Shown here one piece after another: positions 1-7,835 of a stretch of DNA of 43,217 bases. The position numbers and the translations under genes are program-made. The stretch covers positions 1 to 43,217 of the forward strand of contig NZ_JAFBCZ010000043.1 of NCBI RefSeq assembly GCF_016907925.1, given 5' to 3'. The notes below the pieces were generated by a model. It had not been told where the DNA came from and did no database searches. It was given only the letters and a program-made list of their open reading frames with translations. Within the stretch, counting starts at the first letter, position 1; every line of letters starts with the position of its first letter. Source of the DNA: Herpetosiphon giganteus. Lineage in GTDB: Bacteria > Chloroflexota > Chloroflexia > Chloroflexales > Herpetosiphonaceae.

Positions 1-10
1 TGGGAGTCAT
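1..10 (-). CDS. possible first codons of a leftward gene (partial)
   Basis: Read on the minus strand, an ATG occupies 10..8 and is preceded by a purine-rich AAGGAAAGGA stretch five bases upstream, a good ribosome-binding site. A TATACT box (minus strand, 45-50) lies a plausible distance upstream. Only Met-Thr-Pro falls inside the window, so the product cannot be named. The competing reading is a very short plus-strand frame (9-68), which has no ribosome-binding site. Confidence 0.25.
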
Positions 11-70
11 GGTGGTCCTTTCCTTGGTCTGTTGCATTTCCAAGTATAGTCCACCTGGCTCTCGTTAATT

Positions 71-346
71 TTGCACCACTTTCGTTATACCACCAATAAT
101 TCTGTCGGAACCTTTGAAGAACGACGTAAACTGCTCGCTCAACATCTGCAGGAATATAGCAAGCTCTATGAGCATTTTAGCGCTCAATCATATCAAACAG
201 ACATCCAAAATCAACACTTAACAGCTCCTTGGGATTTTGTAAGTGCTTGGGTGGCTATTTTTCGCCAAAGCGATCTCTACCAACGGATGCAAACATTGCA
301 CATGCCGCTGCCTTTGCATTGGGTGCGGTTAACAGGAGAAGATTGA
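71..346 (+). CDS. hypothetical protein, 91 aa
   Basis: I do not recognise this protein. The frame opens after an in-frame TAG at 47-49, and the first usable start is TTG at 71, which has no convincing ribosome-binding site, so the start is uncertain. The sequence is rich in His, Tyr and Gln. It looks largely helical, with an EERRKLLAQHLQEYSKLYEHF segment near residues 16-36 and a conserved-looking PWDFVSAW stretch around residue 53. There is no signal peptide or membrane segment. Codon choice resembles the neighbouring genes, which favours real coding. The stop lies 3 bases before the lipoprotein gene at 350, whose ribosome-binding site (AGGAG) is inside this frame, so the two are probably co-transcribed. 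Confidence 0.5.
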   Translation: MHHFRYTTNNSVGTFEERRKLLAQHLQEYSKLYEHFSAQSYQTDIQNQHLTAPWDFVSAWVAIFRQSDLYQRMQTLHMPLPLHWVRLTGED

Positions 347-349
347 TCA

Positions 350-1630
350 ATGAAAAGGTTTTCAAGCAACAAGCTGTGCGCAATTATTGGAATTGTGGGG
401 ATGCTCGTGGGCTGCGCATCCAACCAAACAGCTCTTTCGAATGCCAGCAATAGTAGCCCGACCACCCAACCAACAGAGCGTATATACCCAACCGCTTGGC
501 CGACCTCAACTCCTTATATTCAAGCAACCAGCGCAACAGCAAAGCCAACAGCCTTGCCGAGCGACTGGCCGCTGCCACCAACCGCGCCAGTTTCAGTAAC
601 CGAATATGTCGATCTGCTGACCGATTTTGTCAATGCACAACCAAGCAATCGCGATCAATTAGGCGCGCTATTAACGGGATGGGCAGAACAAAGCCAATCA
701 ACCAACGCAGCTAAACTCATTGGCGAACAATATCGCACTGTTGATTTGAATAATGATGCCCAGGCCGAAATTTTGATTACGCTACCTGTTGGCTATCCAG
801 ATCTGCTCATCCTTTTAACTCTGGATGCGAATGGAGTTTATCAACCAAACTGGACATTATTAACTGATCAAGCCAATGGCTATCGGATTTGGCTGGTGCG
901 CGATCTAACGAATGATGGCATGCCAGAAATTGTTGTGCATACTACTGGATGTGGGGCACATACATGCTCCGAATCGATTAATATTGTGCAATGGCAAGCA
1001 GCGGAGTTTCATTCAATTTTAGATCTGAATGCAACCAATCCAACCATGAATTGGGCCGATCTCAACGCAGATGGCACGCTGGAATTAATCGTCAATCGCG
1101 GCAAAGTTGGCTCAGATGGCGCGGGCATTCAGCGCAAGCAGCTCGAAATCTATGCATGGGATGGGGCGCAATATCAAATAAATTCAATTACCCCCGACCC
1201 AATTGATTCGCAGCATCCCTATTGGCTGTTGCTTGATGGATTTAGTGCCTTGGCAAATGCTGATCGGGTGCTCGCTCAAACCTTATTCATTGCTGCGGCC
1301 AATGCTCAAGCACCATTCCCAGCAATTGGCATCGAGGGCAGCGAGCTTGAGTTGACTATCGCAATCGCCCGTTTTCAAGCGTTGTACACAGCTTTATTAG
1401 CGGGCGATGAGGCAACAGCCCAAACTTTTTATGCTCAAACCCAAAAAAGTGCTGCTGATGATAAACAATGGGCTTCTGCATTTATGTCAACTTATCAACA
1501 AATTACTGATCTACAAGCAGCCTGCGCGGCGGCACAGGCCCAAGTTGAAGAAAACCAATATTTGACTGGGTTTAGCTATCAGCATCGCGCTTTACCAATT
1601 CGCTCATTGCTTTGTGGGCGCTTACCTTAA
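350..1630 (+). CDS. lipoprotein with VCBS/FG-GAP-like repeats
   Basis: This is a predicted surface lipoprotein of 426 residues. Residues 1-21 form a lipoprotein signal ending in LVGC (lipobox), followed by a Ser/Thr/Pro-rich linker to about residue 75. Three acidic motifs, DLNNDAQAEI, DLTNDGMPEI and DLNADGTLEL, lie between about residues 125 and 240. They have the spacing of the calcium-binding loops in VCBS/FG-GAP repeats, which usually build a beta-propeller. The last 150 residues are Ala/Gln-rich and probably helical. The ATG at 350 has an AGGAG site overlapping the end of the preceding gene. Function is unknown; the propeller-like core suggests binding of a ligand or polymer outside the cell, which is inference only. 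Confidence 0.75.
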   Translation: MKRFSSNKLCAIIGIVGMLVGCASNQTALSNASNSSPTTQPTERIYPTAWPTSTPYIQATSATAKPTALPSDWPLPPTAPVSVTEYVDLLTDFVNAQPSNRDQLGALLTGWAEQSQSTNAAKLIGEQYRTVDLNNDAQAEILITLPVGYPDLLILLTLDANGVYQPNWTLLTDQANGYRIWLVRDLTNDGMPEIVVHTTGCGAHTCSESINIVQWQAAEFHSILDLNATNPTMNWADLNADGTLELIVNRGKVGSDGAGIQRKQLEIYAWDGAQYQINSITPDPIDSQHPYWLLLDGFSALANADRVLAQTLFIAAANAQAPFPAIGIEGSELELTIAIARFQALYTALLAGDEATAQTFYAQTQKSAADDKQWASAFMSTYQQITDLQAACAAAQAQVEENQYLTGFSYQHRALPIRSLLCGRLP

Positions 1631-1659
1631 ACTAAACTTCAGCAGATGAGAGGTGACAA

Positions 1660-2025
1660 ATGGGGTATCAAGTTCCAACCAATAAGCTACGGCTTTGGCC
1701 AATGATTGCACGGGTTGTTTGCGTTTTTACAGTGGTTAGTATTGCAAATTTGATCGTGCTACCGTATGAAATATATCATTATCGTGAAACTATCCAGCGA
1801 GGAACGAGTTTTAGTCACTATATTCAAATGGAACCTGAAAACCTATATCTTATTCCCTTTATGCTGCTTACTCTGCTCTTTCTGGTAGCAATTATTCAAG
1901 ATATTCGTCAAACCTTGCGGCGTAAGCAACCGCCTTGGACTTTGTACATTATTGGAGCTGTGATCATTGTACTTGGATTATGTGGTTATGGATTGTATGC
2001 TGTGCGATCTATTACACACGTTTAA
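1660..2025 (+). CDS. small membrane protein, three predicted helices
   Basis: I do not recognise this 121-residue protein. Three hydrophobic segments are visible: about residues 13-35, 62-80 and 96-115. Basic residues (IRQTLRRKQP) between helices 2 and 3 suggest that this loop faces the cytoplasm. The ATG at 1660 follows a GAGAGGTG ribosome-binding site, and the gene starts 29 bases after the lipoprotein gene, so it is probably the last gene of a three-gene unit. No catalytic motif is visible. Confidence 0.65.
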   Translation: MGYQVPTNKLRLWPMIARVVCVFTVVSIANLIVLPYEIYHYRETIQRGTSFSHYIQMEPENLYLIPFMLLTLLFLVAIIQDIRQTLRRKQPPWTLYIIGAVIIVLGLCGYGLYAVRSITHV

Positions 2026-2110
2026 CACTACGATTGATCCACAAAGAGTATAAAAGGAATGGACTATAGGCTAGATATATTGGTTCATTGGATTGGCAAT
2101 AAGGATTATT

Positions 2111-2238
2111 CCCTCACCCCCAACCCCGCTCCCACTCAACGCGGGCGAGGGGAGCACCAATGTTCACCACCAATCATGCAAAAACCACGGCGTTAAAGCC
2201 CCTCGCCCATCGGATGGGCGAGGGGTTGGGGTGAGGGG
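2111..2238. repeat. family A palindromic element, copy 1
   Basis: The ends are near-perfect inverted copies: CCCTCACCCCCAACCCC on the left and GGGGTTGGGGTGAGGG on the right. Inside lies a perfect 13-bp hairpin (2199-2225, CCCCTCGCCCATC and its complement). Related elements occur at 6067, 30985, 33582, 40422 and, rearranged, near 42846. The rest of the 2026-2374 gap holds only the heptamer array at 2319; no gene is visible there. Confidence 0.8.
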
Positions 2239-2318
2239 ATCAGGCGGTGGTTAACCTGATGTACCATTACAGCTATTAACTATCGGAACAATTGTTGTCA
2301 TTTCAACTCAATTTCCGA

Positions 2319-2367
2319 TAGCCAATAGCCTGTAGCCATATGCTCTATGCTCTCTGTTCTATGCTCT
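2319..2367. repeat. heptamer array (TAGCCNN then ATGCTCT)
   Basis: Seven consecutive 7-bp units read TAGCCAA, TAGCCTG, TAGCCAT, ATGCTCT, ATGCTCT, CTGTTCT, ATGCTCT. The unit sequence changes midway but the 7-bp phase is kept. The array runs up to the stop codon of the DUF2218 gene. Confidence 0.7.
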
Positions 2368-2374
2368 TCATCCT

Positions 2375-2668
2375 TCAATTGAGGGTTTCGGCTGCTTGCC
2401 ATTCGATTTTGAGCTTTTCGCGGAAGGCGAATTGTTCAAAATGTTCGTCCATGATGTGTTGGATGGCAGCGATGGCTTCGGGGGTTTCAGCGTTAATTAC
2501 AAACATTAGTTGCTCAGCTTCAGCGTGCATGGCACACGTGCCCATGGCAAAATAGGCCATGCCTTGCTGATCGTCGTATTCGACCTTGATTTTGTGGGCG
2601 TAGTGTTTGCACAGTTTTTTGATGTAGCTTGAGCCAAGTGCGGTTGGAATCGTTGCTTGTGATTGCAT
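2375..2668 (-). CDS. DUF2218 domain protein
   Basis: This 97-residue cytoplasmic protein matches the DUF2218 pattern throughout. It has an N-terminal SSYIKKLCKHYAHKI helix, a DDQQGMAYFAMGTCAMHA strand pair, and an acidic helix leading to HFEQFAFREKLKIEW at the C-terminus. The start chosen is the ATG at 2668, which has an AAGGAG site seven bases upstream; a longer frame beginning at 2764 runs through repeat DNA and is unlikely. Function is not established. The gene lies downstream of the siderophore transport genes on the same strand. From memory, genes of this family are often found near iron and siderophore loci, so an iron-linked role is a guess from context. Confidence 0.85.
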   Translation of the reverse strand: MQSQATIPTALGSSYIKKLCKHYAHKIKVEYDDQQGMAYFAMGTCAMHAEAEQLMFVINAETPEAIAAIQHIMDEHFEQFAFREKLKIEWQAAETLN

Positions 2669-2700
2669 GATATGCTCCTTAAAAAAATTGGTTGATTGAT

Positions 2701-2968
2701 CCACGAAGGACACGAAGATACACGAAGGCAAGTAAGGCTTTGGGATTTTGATGGTTGCCTTCATTGCACATGATTTTATTTAGCTGTGATGCAGGTTTGC
2801 CTCCCTTCCGTCCCTCCGCTGGAGGGAGACGCAGGGGGTTTTCATCCCCCTGCACCCCCTAATAGTTGTCTGTTGGATTGTTTTTAAGGTTTCTTCACCC
2901 TAACCTTCGTGCGCTTCGTGTGCTTCGTGGATCAAACCTTCGCGTTCTTCGTGTTCTTCGCGGTTCCT
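2701..2968. repeat. nonamer repeats (CACGAAGGA type) around a family B copy
   Basis: At 2701-2728 the plus strand reads CACGAAGGA, CACGAAGAT and related 9-bp units. At 2904-2968 the complementary form (CTTCGTGNN) recurs. The same 9-bp units appear near 31200, 32742, 33481, 37086 and 38785. Together with the family B element at 2803 they fill the 2669-3055 gap, in which no gene is visible. Confidence 0.6.
2803..2868 (+). repeat. family B hairpin element, copy 1
   Basis: The element carries the family core CTTCCGTCCC, GACGCAGGGGG, TTTTCATCCCCCTGC and CACCCCCTAATA. It contains a 7-bp stem CAGGGGG / CCCCCTG with a TTTTCAT loop. Other copies are at 6239, 6392, 6523 and, inverted, 38843. Confidence 0.75.
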
Positions 2969-3003
2969 CGTTGCTGCTCTGCGTCTCTGCGTTAAATCTA
3001 GCC

Positions 3004-3052
3004 CCTGAATCCTGACCCCTATGCTCTATGCTCTATGCTCTATGTTCTCCCT
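3004..3052. repeat. heptamer array at the end of the ABC ATPase gene
   Basis: Seven units in register read CCTGAAT, CCTGACC, CCTATGC, TCTATGC, TCTATGC, TCTATGT, TCTCCCT. The array stops three bases before the stop codon of the ATPase gene. I see no U-tract terminator for the transport operon here. Confidence 0.7.
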
Positions 3053-3055
3053 CTC

Positions 3056-3868
3056 TCATTCTTCTAATTTTTCGATGCTGCGTTGGACACCCACGATAAT
3101 TGGTGTTCCACTCACAGGATCGGGAATTAATCGGCAGTGAACGCCATAGAGTTGATGAATTAACTCGGGGGTAACGATGGTTTTAGGTGCGCCAGCAGCG
3201 ATGATCGTGCCAGTTCGCATGGCAATCAGATGATCGGCGTAGCGACAAGCACTGGCCAAATCGTGCACCACCATCACCACAGTTTTGCCCTCGGATGCTA
3301 ATTGGCGAATCAGTTCGAAAACTTCGATTTGATGACCAAGATCGAGCGCAGCGGTTGGCTCATCGAGCAGCAGCAATGGCGTAGCTTGAGCCAGCGCCAT
3401 GGCAATCCAAGCCCGTTGGCGTTGGCCACCAGAGAGCGTCGTCAGCGGACGATCGGCCATGCTGCTCAGATCGGCAGTGGCAATCGCCTCGACGACAGCC
3501 TGTTGATCATCTTTTGACCATTGGCGCAATAAACCAGTATGTGGATGGCGACCAAAACGCACTAAATCGGCAACAGTCATGCCATCGGGAGCAACCCCAT
3601 CTTGGGGCAGCAAGGCTAATGATTGGGCCATCTCACGCGGCGAAAGGCGGGCAATATCACGCCCATCAAGCAAAATCTGGCCCTGCTTAGCCGGATGCAA
3701 TTTAGCCAACCCTGCTAACAAGGTCGATTTGCCACAGCCATTTGGGCCGATAATTGCCGTAACTTGGCCATGAGGAATTTCAGTATTCAGCTGGTCGATA
3801 ATCGTTGTGCGTTGATAGCCCAAGACCAAATTTTGGGTTTGCAAAGCCGCTGGGGGAAAAACACTCAT
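3056..3868 (-). CDS. ferric-siderophore ABC transporter ATPase (FecE/FepC type)
   Basis: This is the cytoplasmic ATP-hydrolysing subunit of an iron-siderophore importer, 270 residues. All ABC motifs are visible: Walker A GPNGCGKST (41-49), Q-loop Gln89, signature LSGGQ (145-149), Walker B LLLLDEP (165-171) and H-loop His202. The LVRFGRHPH stretch after the Q-loop is typical of the FecE/FepC/FhuC subgroup. The start is placed at the ATG at 3868, which forms an ATGA overlap with the permease stop and has GAGAGG upstream; a start at 3904 would extend 36 bases into the permease gene. The overlap implies translational coupling with the two permeases. The partner binding protein is probably the one at 6730. 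Confidence 0.93.
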   Translation of the reverse strand: MSVFPPAALQTQNLVLGYQRTTIIDQLNTEIPHGQVTAIIGPNGCGKSTLLAGLAKLHPAKQGQILLDGRDIARLSPREMAQSLALLPQDGVAPDGMTVADLVRFGRHPHTGLLRQWSKDDQQAVVEAIATADLSSMADRPLTTLSGGQRQRAWIAMALAQATPLLLLDEPTAALDLGHQIEVFELIRQLASEGKTVVMVVHDLASACRYADHLIAMRTGTIIAAGAPKTIVTPELIHQLYGVHCRLIPDPVSGTPIIVGVQRSIEKLEE

Positions 3869-4968
3869 AATTGTTTGCCTCTCGGGGTTCGCAACAGGAA
3901 CCATAATAAGTATGGGCCGCCAACCAAGGCGGTTACGATGCCCACCGGAATTTCAGTTGGGCTGAACAAGGTGCGCCCAAGCAAATCGGCGAGCATGGTA
4001 AAACATGCACCAGCCAAGGCCGCTGGCACAATCGGCACGGTGCGCGGGCCAGCCAAACGCCGACCCAATTCGGGCGCTGCCAAGCCGATCATGCCAACTG
4101 GGCCAGCAACCGCAACTGCAAGCCCGGTCAGACTGCCAGCCAATACAATTGTAAAGAAGCGCAGGCGATTGACCCGCACGCCCAAACTTTGGGCCACCGC
4201 GTCGGGCAAGCGCACCAAATTCAGGCGTTTGCCCACAATCACGGCCAGCGGCAGCATCACTACCACGCCCCACGCCAGCAAGTTTACAAATACGCCCGAA
4301 CGATTATTCAGGCTGCCAACTGTCCAAGGAAAGGCGGTGTTAGCCGCATCGATGGGCGCTCGCGCGAGCATCAAGTTAGTGGCAGCGCCGCAGATTGAGC
4401 CTAAGCCAAGCCCGGTAATCAGGAAACGATAGCCACGCGTGCCGGCCCCGCCACTCAAGGCAAACGTCAATGAGAGCATCGTAATCGCGCCAGTTAATGC
4501 CATGGCCGAAGGGGCGAGGGTTGTGCTGACTGCCACGACCGAGGCAACCGCAAAGGCCGTTGCCGCATTATCGATCCCAATTGTATCGGGGTTGGCGAGG
4601 CGATTGCGGCTGAGCGTTTGCAACAAACAACCAGCCATGCCTAAGGCAGCGCCAGCCATCCCACCGCCCAAAACCCGCGTCAGGCGTAAATCGCGTACAA
4701 TAAAAATAGTTTTGGTTTCGCCTTGATTGAATAGTGCCGCCAAAGCCTCAAAGGGTGCAATTTTGACCGTGCCACTGCCAAGGCTCAGGCCAACCAAAAC
4801 AATTGTGGCCAGCAGCAACAGCAAACTCGCCAGCCACGCCCGCCGATCCAACAAGAGGCTGAAACGACCAAAGCGCAGCACCCACAAGCCTGCTGGCCGT
4901 CCATTGAATAGTATTGGTGCTGAAACATCGTGAGCAGCACTCGTTGAGGTCATTGAAAGTCGATCCAT
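3865..4968 (-). CDS. ferric-siderophore ABC permease (FecCD family), subunit 2
   Basis: This is an integral membrane subunit of the siderophore importer, 367 residues, close to the usual 330-350 plus an N-terminal cytoplasmic tail of about 45. Multiple hydrophobic helices begin at about residue 46. FecCD hallmarks include RDLRLTRVLGGGMAGAALGMAGCLLQTLSRNRLANPDTIGI near residues 90-130 and a GPVGMIGLAAPELGRRLAGP segment in the coupling region. The ATG at 4968 is preceded by AGGAGA six bases upstream, which itself overlaps the stop of the preceding permease gene. It probably forms a heterodimer with that permease. Confidence 0.92.
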   Translation of the reverse strand: MDRLSMTSTSAAHDVSAPILFNGRPAGLWVLRFGRFSLLLDRRAWLASLLLLLATIVLVGLSLGSGTVKIAPFEALAALFNQGETKTIFIVRDLRLTRVLGGGMAGAALGMAGCLLQTLSRNRLANPDTIGIDNAATAFAVASVVAVSTTLAPSAMALTGAITMLSLTFALSGGAGTRGYRFLITGLGLGSICGAATNLMLARAPIDAANTAFPWTVGSLNNRSGVFVNLLAWGVVVMLPLAVIVGKRLNLVRLPDAVAQSLGVRVNRLRFFTIVLAGSLTGLAVAVAGPVGMIGLAAPELGRRLAGPRTVPIVPAALAGACFTMLADLLGRTLFSPTEIPVGIVTALVGGPYLLWFLLRTPRGKQL

Positions 4969-4977
4969 GACGTTCTC

Positions 4978-5988
4978 CTAGAGTGCTGGTAAGCGTTGGC
5001 TACGCACAATCAAAACCAAAATTGGCGCACCAATCAGGGCTGAAATCACGCCCAGCGGGGTTTCAGTAGGTCGGGCGACAATCCGCGAAAGCACATCAGC
5101 CAGCAAAACAAAACTTGGGCCAAGCAATACCGCCACAATCAAGGCGCGCCGAATATCCGGCCCAACAATTGCCCGCGCGGCAATCGGCACAACCAGCCCA
5201 ACAAAGCCAATCGGGCCAGCCATAGCCGTGGCCGAACCAACTAATAAGGCTACACTAATCATCACGCCTGTTCGCACTAATTTTGGGCGTTGGCCAAGCC
5301 CGCTGGCAACTTTTTCGCCCAAAGCGAGCGCTGCCAATGGTCGCGCCAACAGCAAGGCAACCGCCAAACCCAATAATAATACAGGAATCGCAGGCTGGAT
5401 GCTGCTCAAGTTGCGACCAGCAATCGCGCCAATTGTCCAAAAGCGCACTTCATCGGCAGTTCGTTGATCGGTCAAAAGAATCACCGATGAAACTGCTGCC
5501 AACATACTGCTCAAGGCCGCGCCGGCGAGCACCAAACGAATTGGATCATCGCCAAGGCCGCTCATTCGGGCTACGCCTAAGGCTACGCTACAGCCAAGCA
5601 ACGCCCCAACAATTGCAATCCAAACTTGCAAATTATCGAGGCTTGCGCCAAGCGCAATTGAAATGACGACCGCTGTTGCTGAGCCAGCGCTTACGCCCAA
5701 CAAACCAGGTTCGGCCAAGGGATTGCGCGCCGCCGATTGCAAGAGCGCGCCAGCAGCGCCAAGCGCAACTCCGACAAAACAGCCAATAATTGTGCGTGGC
5801 ACACGTAAATCAAGCACAGTCATACGCGATTGATCATCGCCTGCGCCTTGGAGCACCGCCAACACTTGCGCAAAACCAATTGTGTTATCTGAGCCAACGC
5901 CGAGGCTCAATAAAACAACAATTGCCAGCAAGCCTAGGGCTGCCAGCACTCCAATGAGCATACGTCGCGAGAGAAAAGTCGTAGCCAT
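4978..5988 (-). CDS. ferric-siderophore ABC permease (FecCD family), subunit 1
   Basis: This is the first permease of the transport operon, 336 residues, the normal family length. The protein opens with a hydrophobic helix (about 10-30). It carries the family segments DLRVPRTIIGCFVGVALGAAGALLQ and NPLAEPGLLGVSAGSATAV (about 60-115) and a GPIGFVGLVVPIAAR coupling loop near residue 260. The ribosome-binding site is weak (GGGAAACTG). Upstream lies 741 bp of repeat DNA before the binding-protein gene, so either the messenger crosses the repeats or the transport genes have their own promoter, which I could not identify. Confidence 0.92.
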   Translation of the reverse strand: MATTFLSRRMLIGVLAALGLLAIVVLLSLGVGSDNTIGFAQVLAVLQGAGDDQSRMTVLDLRVPRTIIGCFVGVALGAAGALLQSAARNPLAEPGLLGVSAGSATAVVISIALGASLDNLQVWIAIVGALLGCSVALGVARMSGLGDDPIRLVLAGAALSSMLAAVSSVILLTDQRTADEVRFWTIGAIAGRNLSSIQPAIPVLLLGLAVALLLARPLAALALGEKVASGLGQRPKLVRTGVMISVALLVGSATAMAGPIGFVGLVVPIAARAIVGPDIRRALIVAVLLGPSFVLLADVLSRIVARPTETPLGVISALIGAPILVLIVRSQRLPAL

Positions 5989-6066
5989 GTATCAGTTTCC
6001 CAATTTAAATGGGGCAAGAAGAACATAGAGCATAGATGTACTGGTGCATTGTGTTAACGACGGTTG

Positions 6067-6171
6067 CCCCCTCACTCCCTAGCCCCCTCTCCCGTGGACG
6101 GGAGAGGGGGAACCACGAAAACAGTGCTCCCCTCGCCCGCGTTCAGTGGGAGAGGGGCTGGGGGTGAGGGC
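6067..6171. repeat. family A palindromic element, copy 2
   Basis: The left end CCCCCTCACTCCCTAGCCCC pairs with the right end GGGGCTGGGGGTGAGGG. An inner hairpin, CCCCCTCTCCCGT-GG-ACGGGAGAGGGGG (6083-6110), is perfect. It is the first of several repeats filling the 5989-6729 gap between the permease operon and the binding-protein gene. Confidence 0.8.
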
Positions 6172-6193
6172 ATGAATCTCGTTGGGAATCGCC

Positions 6194-6606
6194 GATCGAA
6201 CCGATCCCCAATCCCCAACAATCACATCTCCAGCAAAGGTTTTCCACCCTTCCGTCCCGCCAGCGGGAGACGCAGGGGGTTTTCATCCCCCTGCACCCCC
6301 TAATATTTACATTGAGGATTGTTGCTGTGCATCGCAATCCCCCAGCCTTCTCTTCTTCGCGTGCTTCGCGGTTTCGGCTCTCTAGTCTTTTATTTTCCAC
6401 CCTTCCGTCCCGCCAGCGGGAGACGCAGGGGGTTTTTATCCCCCTGCACCCCCTAATATTTACATCGAGGATTGTTATCGAACCGATCCCCAATCCCTAA
6501 CAATCACCATCTCCAGCAAGGGATTTTCCACCCTTCCGTCCCGCCAGCGGGAGACGCAGGGGGTTTTCATCCCCCTGCACCCCCTAATATTTACATTGAG
6601 GATTAT
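6194..6606. repeat. family B triplet inside a duplicated ~130-bp unit
   Basis: Three family B elements lie in the same orientation at about 6239-6322, 6392-6476 and 6523-6606. The first and third are each preceded by the same lead sequence (CGAACCGATCCCCAATCC, ending in CTCCAGCAA), so about 130 bp is directly repeated at 6194 and 6475. Each copy contains the hairpins CCCGC-CA-GCGGG and CAGGGGG-loop-CCCCCTG. No gene is supported; open frames here arise from the repeats. Confidence 0.8.
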
Positions 6607-6697
6607 TTTTGTTTAGCACAATCCCCAATATTTGTACCTTTTACGGTTTCTCGCTCCTGATCATCAACCTTCGTGTTCTCCGCTGTTCCTGTTCTCC

Positions 6698-6725
6698 TGA
6701 ACCCTAACCCCTAGCCCCTGATCCC
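6698..6725. repeat. heptamer array downstream of the binding-protein gene
   Basis: Four units in register read TGAACCC, TAACCCC, TAGCCCC, TGATCCC. The array abuts the stop codon of the binding-protein gene at 6730. Confidence 0.55.
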
Positions 6726-6729
6726 TTGC

Positions 6730-7806
6730 TTATTGTGCAGCAGGAACGTTGGCTACAATGTCGCTCAAAATGGCATCGGCGGCCAATGGGCCGAACGCGC
6801 TGCTCCAGAGTTGAGCATTGACAGCAACAACTTGCTTAGCTTTTTCGGCTTTCAATTGGCTGAATGCTGCTTGGCTGCGAGCGCCAGCCAAAGCGGTGTC
6901 GCCTTCGGCATTGAACGTGGCTACAAACAACCAATCGGTATCAACGGTTGCCAATTGTTCCAAGCTCAACACATCGGTGTGCGGTGCGTCGGTGCCCAAG
7001 TCGATTGAAACTTGGGGCAAGGTCAAGCCCAATTCTTCAATCAAAACAACGGCTGGCAACAAGCGACCCATCACCAATGGGCCTTGGGGCATCCAGCGAA
7101 TAACTGCGCCAGTTGTGCCTTCTTTGATTGCCAATTTGGTTTTGGCATCAGCAACTTTAACATCGAACGCTTTCAACCATGCTTCGAGTTCGCTGGTTTT
7201 GCCCAACGCTTCGGCATATTCGCCAGCTGCATCTTTCCAAGCGCCGATGCCGTTGGTTGGCACGATGGTTGGAGCAATTGCGCTCAATTTTTTGTAGGTT
7301 TCTTCGTCGATGCGGTTGTGGGTCAAAATCAAGTCGGGGGTTGCAGCAATCACTGCTTCGAAGTTGATTTCGCCAGGGTTGCCGACGATTGCAATTCCAG
7401 GCACTTTATCGGCGATGTATGGCGCAACGCCATCGCTCAAGCGTGAGCTAATGCCACCAACTGGGATGACACCCAAGGCCACAGCGGTATCCAACGCGCC
7501 TTCATCAAGCGTCACCAACCGAGCAGGAGTTGCTGGCACTTCGACCGTGCCATAGCGAGTTTCAATGCTGCGAGTGTCGCTAGCACTGGTTTCTGTAGTT
7601 GCTTCGGCGGTTGGCGCTTCGGTTGCAGCAGGAGCCTCGGTCGCAGCTGGGGCTTCGGTTGCTGCCGGAGCCGTAGTTGCCGCAGAAGCTTCGGTAGCCG
7701 CTGGGGCAGTGGTGGCGGTTGGAGCCGAGGTCGAGCCACAAGCAGCCAAGGTCACAAGCGCGAGTAAGGCCAATAACGAACGGAAACGAACTGAAAGGGA
7801 TGTCAT
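6730..7806 (-). CDS. siderophore-binding lipoprotein of ABC importer (FecB/FhuD type)
   Basis: This is the extracytoplasmic substrate-binding protein for iron-siderophore uptake, 358 residues. Residues 1-22 form a lipoprotein signal with lipobox LAAC (Cys23), so it is anchored on the outer face of the membrane. Residues 25-75 are a flexible Ala/Thr/Glu/Pro linker made of degenerate APAATE units. The binding domain then starts with TRYGTVEVPATPARLVTLDEG and contains the family pattern PDLILTHNRIDEETYKKLSAIAPTI. The ATG at 7806 has an AAGGA site nine bases upstream. It follows the NRPS gene by 29 bases, which places it in the biosynthetic operon and ties the importer to the siderophore made here. 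Confidence 0.92.
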   Translation of the reverse strand: MTSLSVRFRSLLALLALVTLAACGSTSAPTATTAPAATEASAATTAPAATEAPAATEAPAATEAPTAEATTETSASDTRSIETRYGTVEVPATPARLVTLDEGALDTAVALGVIPVGGISSRLSDGVAPYIADKVPGIAIVGNPGEINFEAVIAATPDLILTHNRIDEETYKKLSAIAPTIVPTNGIGAWKDAAGEYAEALGKTSELEAWLKAFDVKVADAKTKLAIKEGTTGAVIRWMPQGPLVMGRLLPAVVLIEELGLTLPQVSIDLGTDAPHTDVLSLEQLATVDTDWLFVATFNAEGDTALAGARSQAAFSQLKAEKAKQVVAVNAQLWSSAFGPLAADAILSDIVANVPAAQ

Positions 7807-7835
7807 TGGTGTAATTCCTTTGTATGCTAAAAATT

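Noticed and set aside
6143-6493. Open frames of 60-116 codons in both strands of 6064-6660
   Set aside because: They are translations of repeated family A and B elements, with no ribosome-binding site and the same peptide repeated from each copy.
6194-6606. CRISPR-like look of repeated units
   Set aside because: Units are long and contain two hairpins, spacing is uneven, the intervals are partly duplicated, and no cas gene is present.
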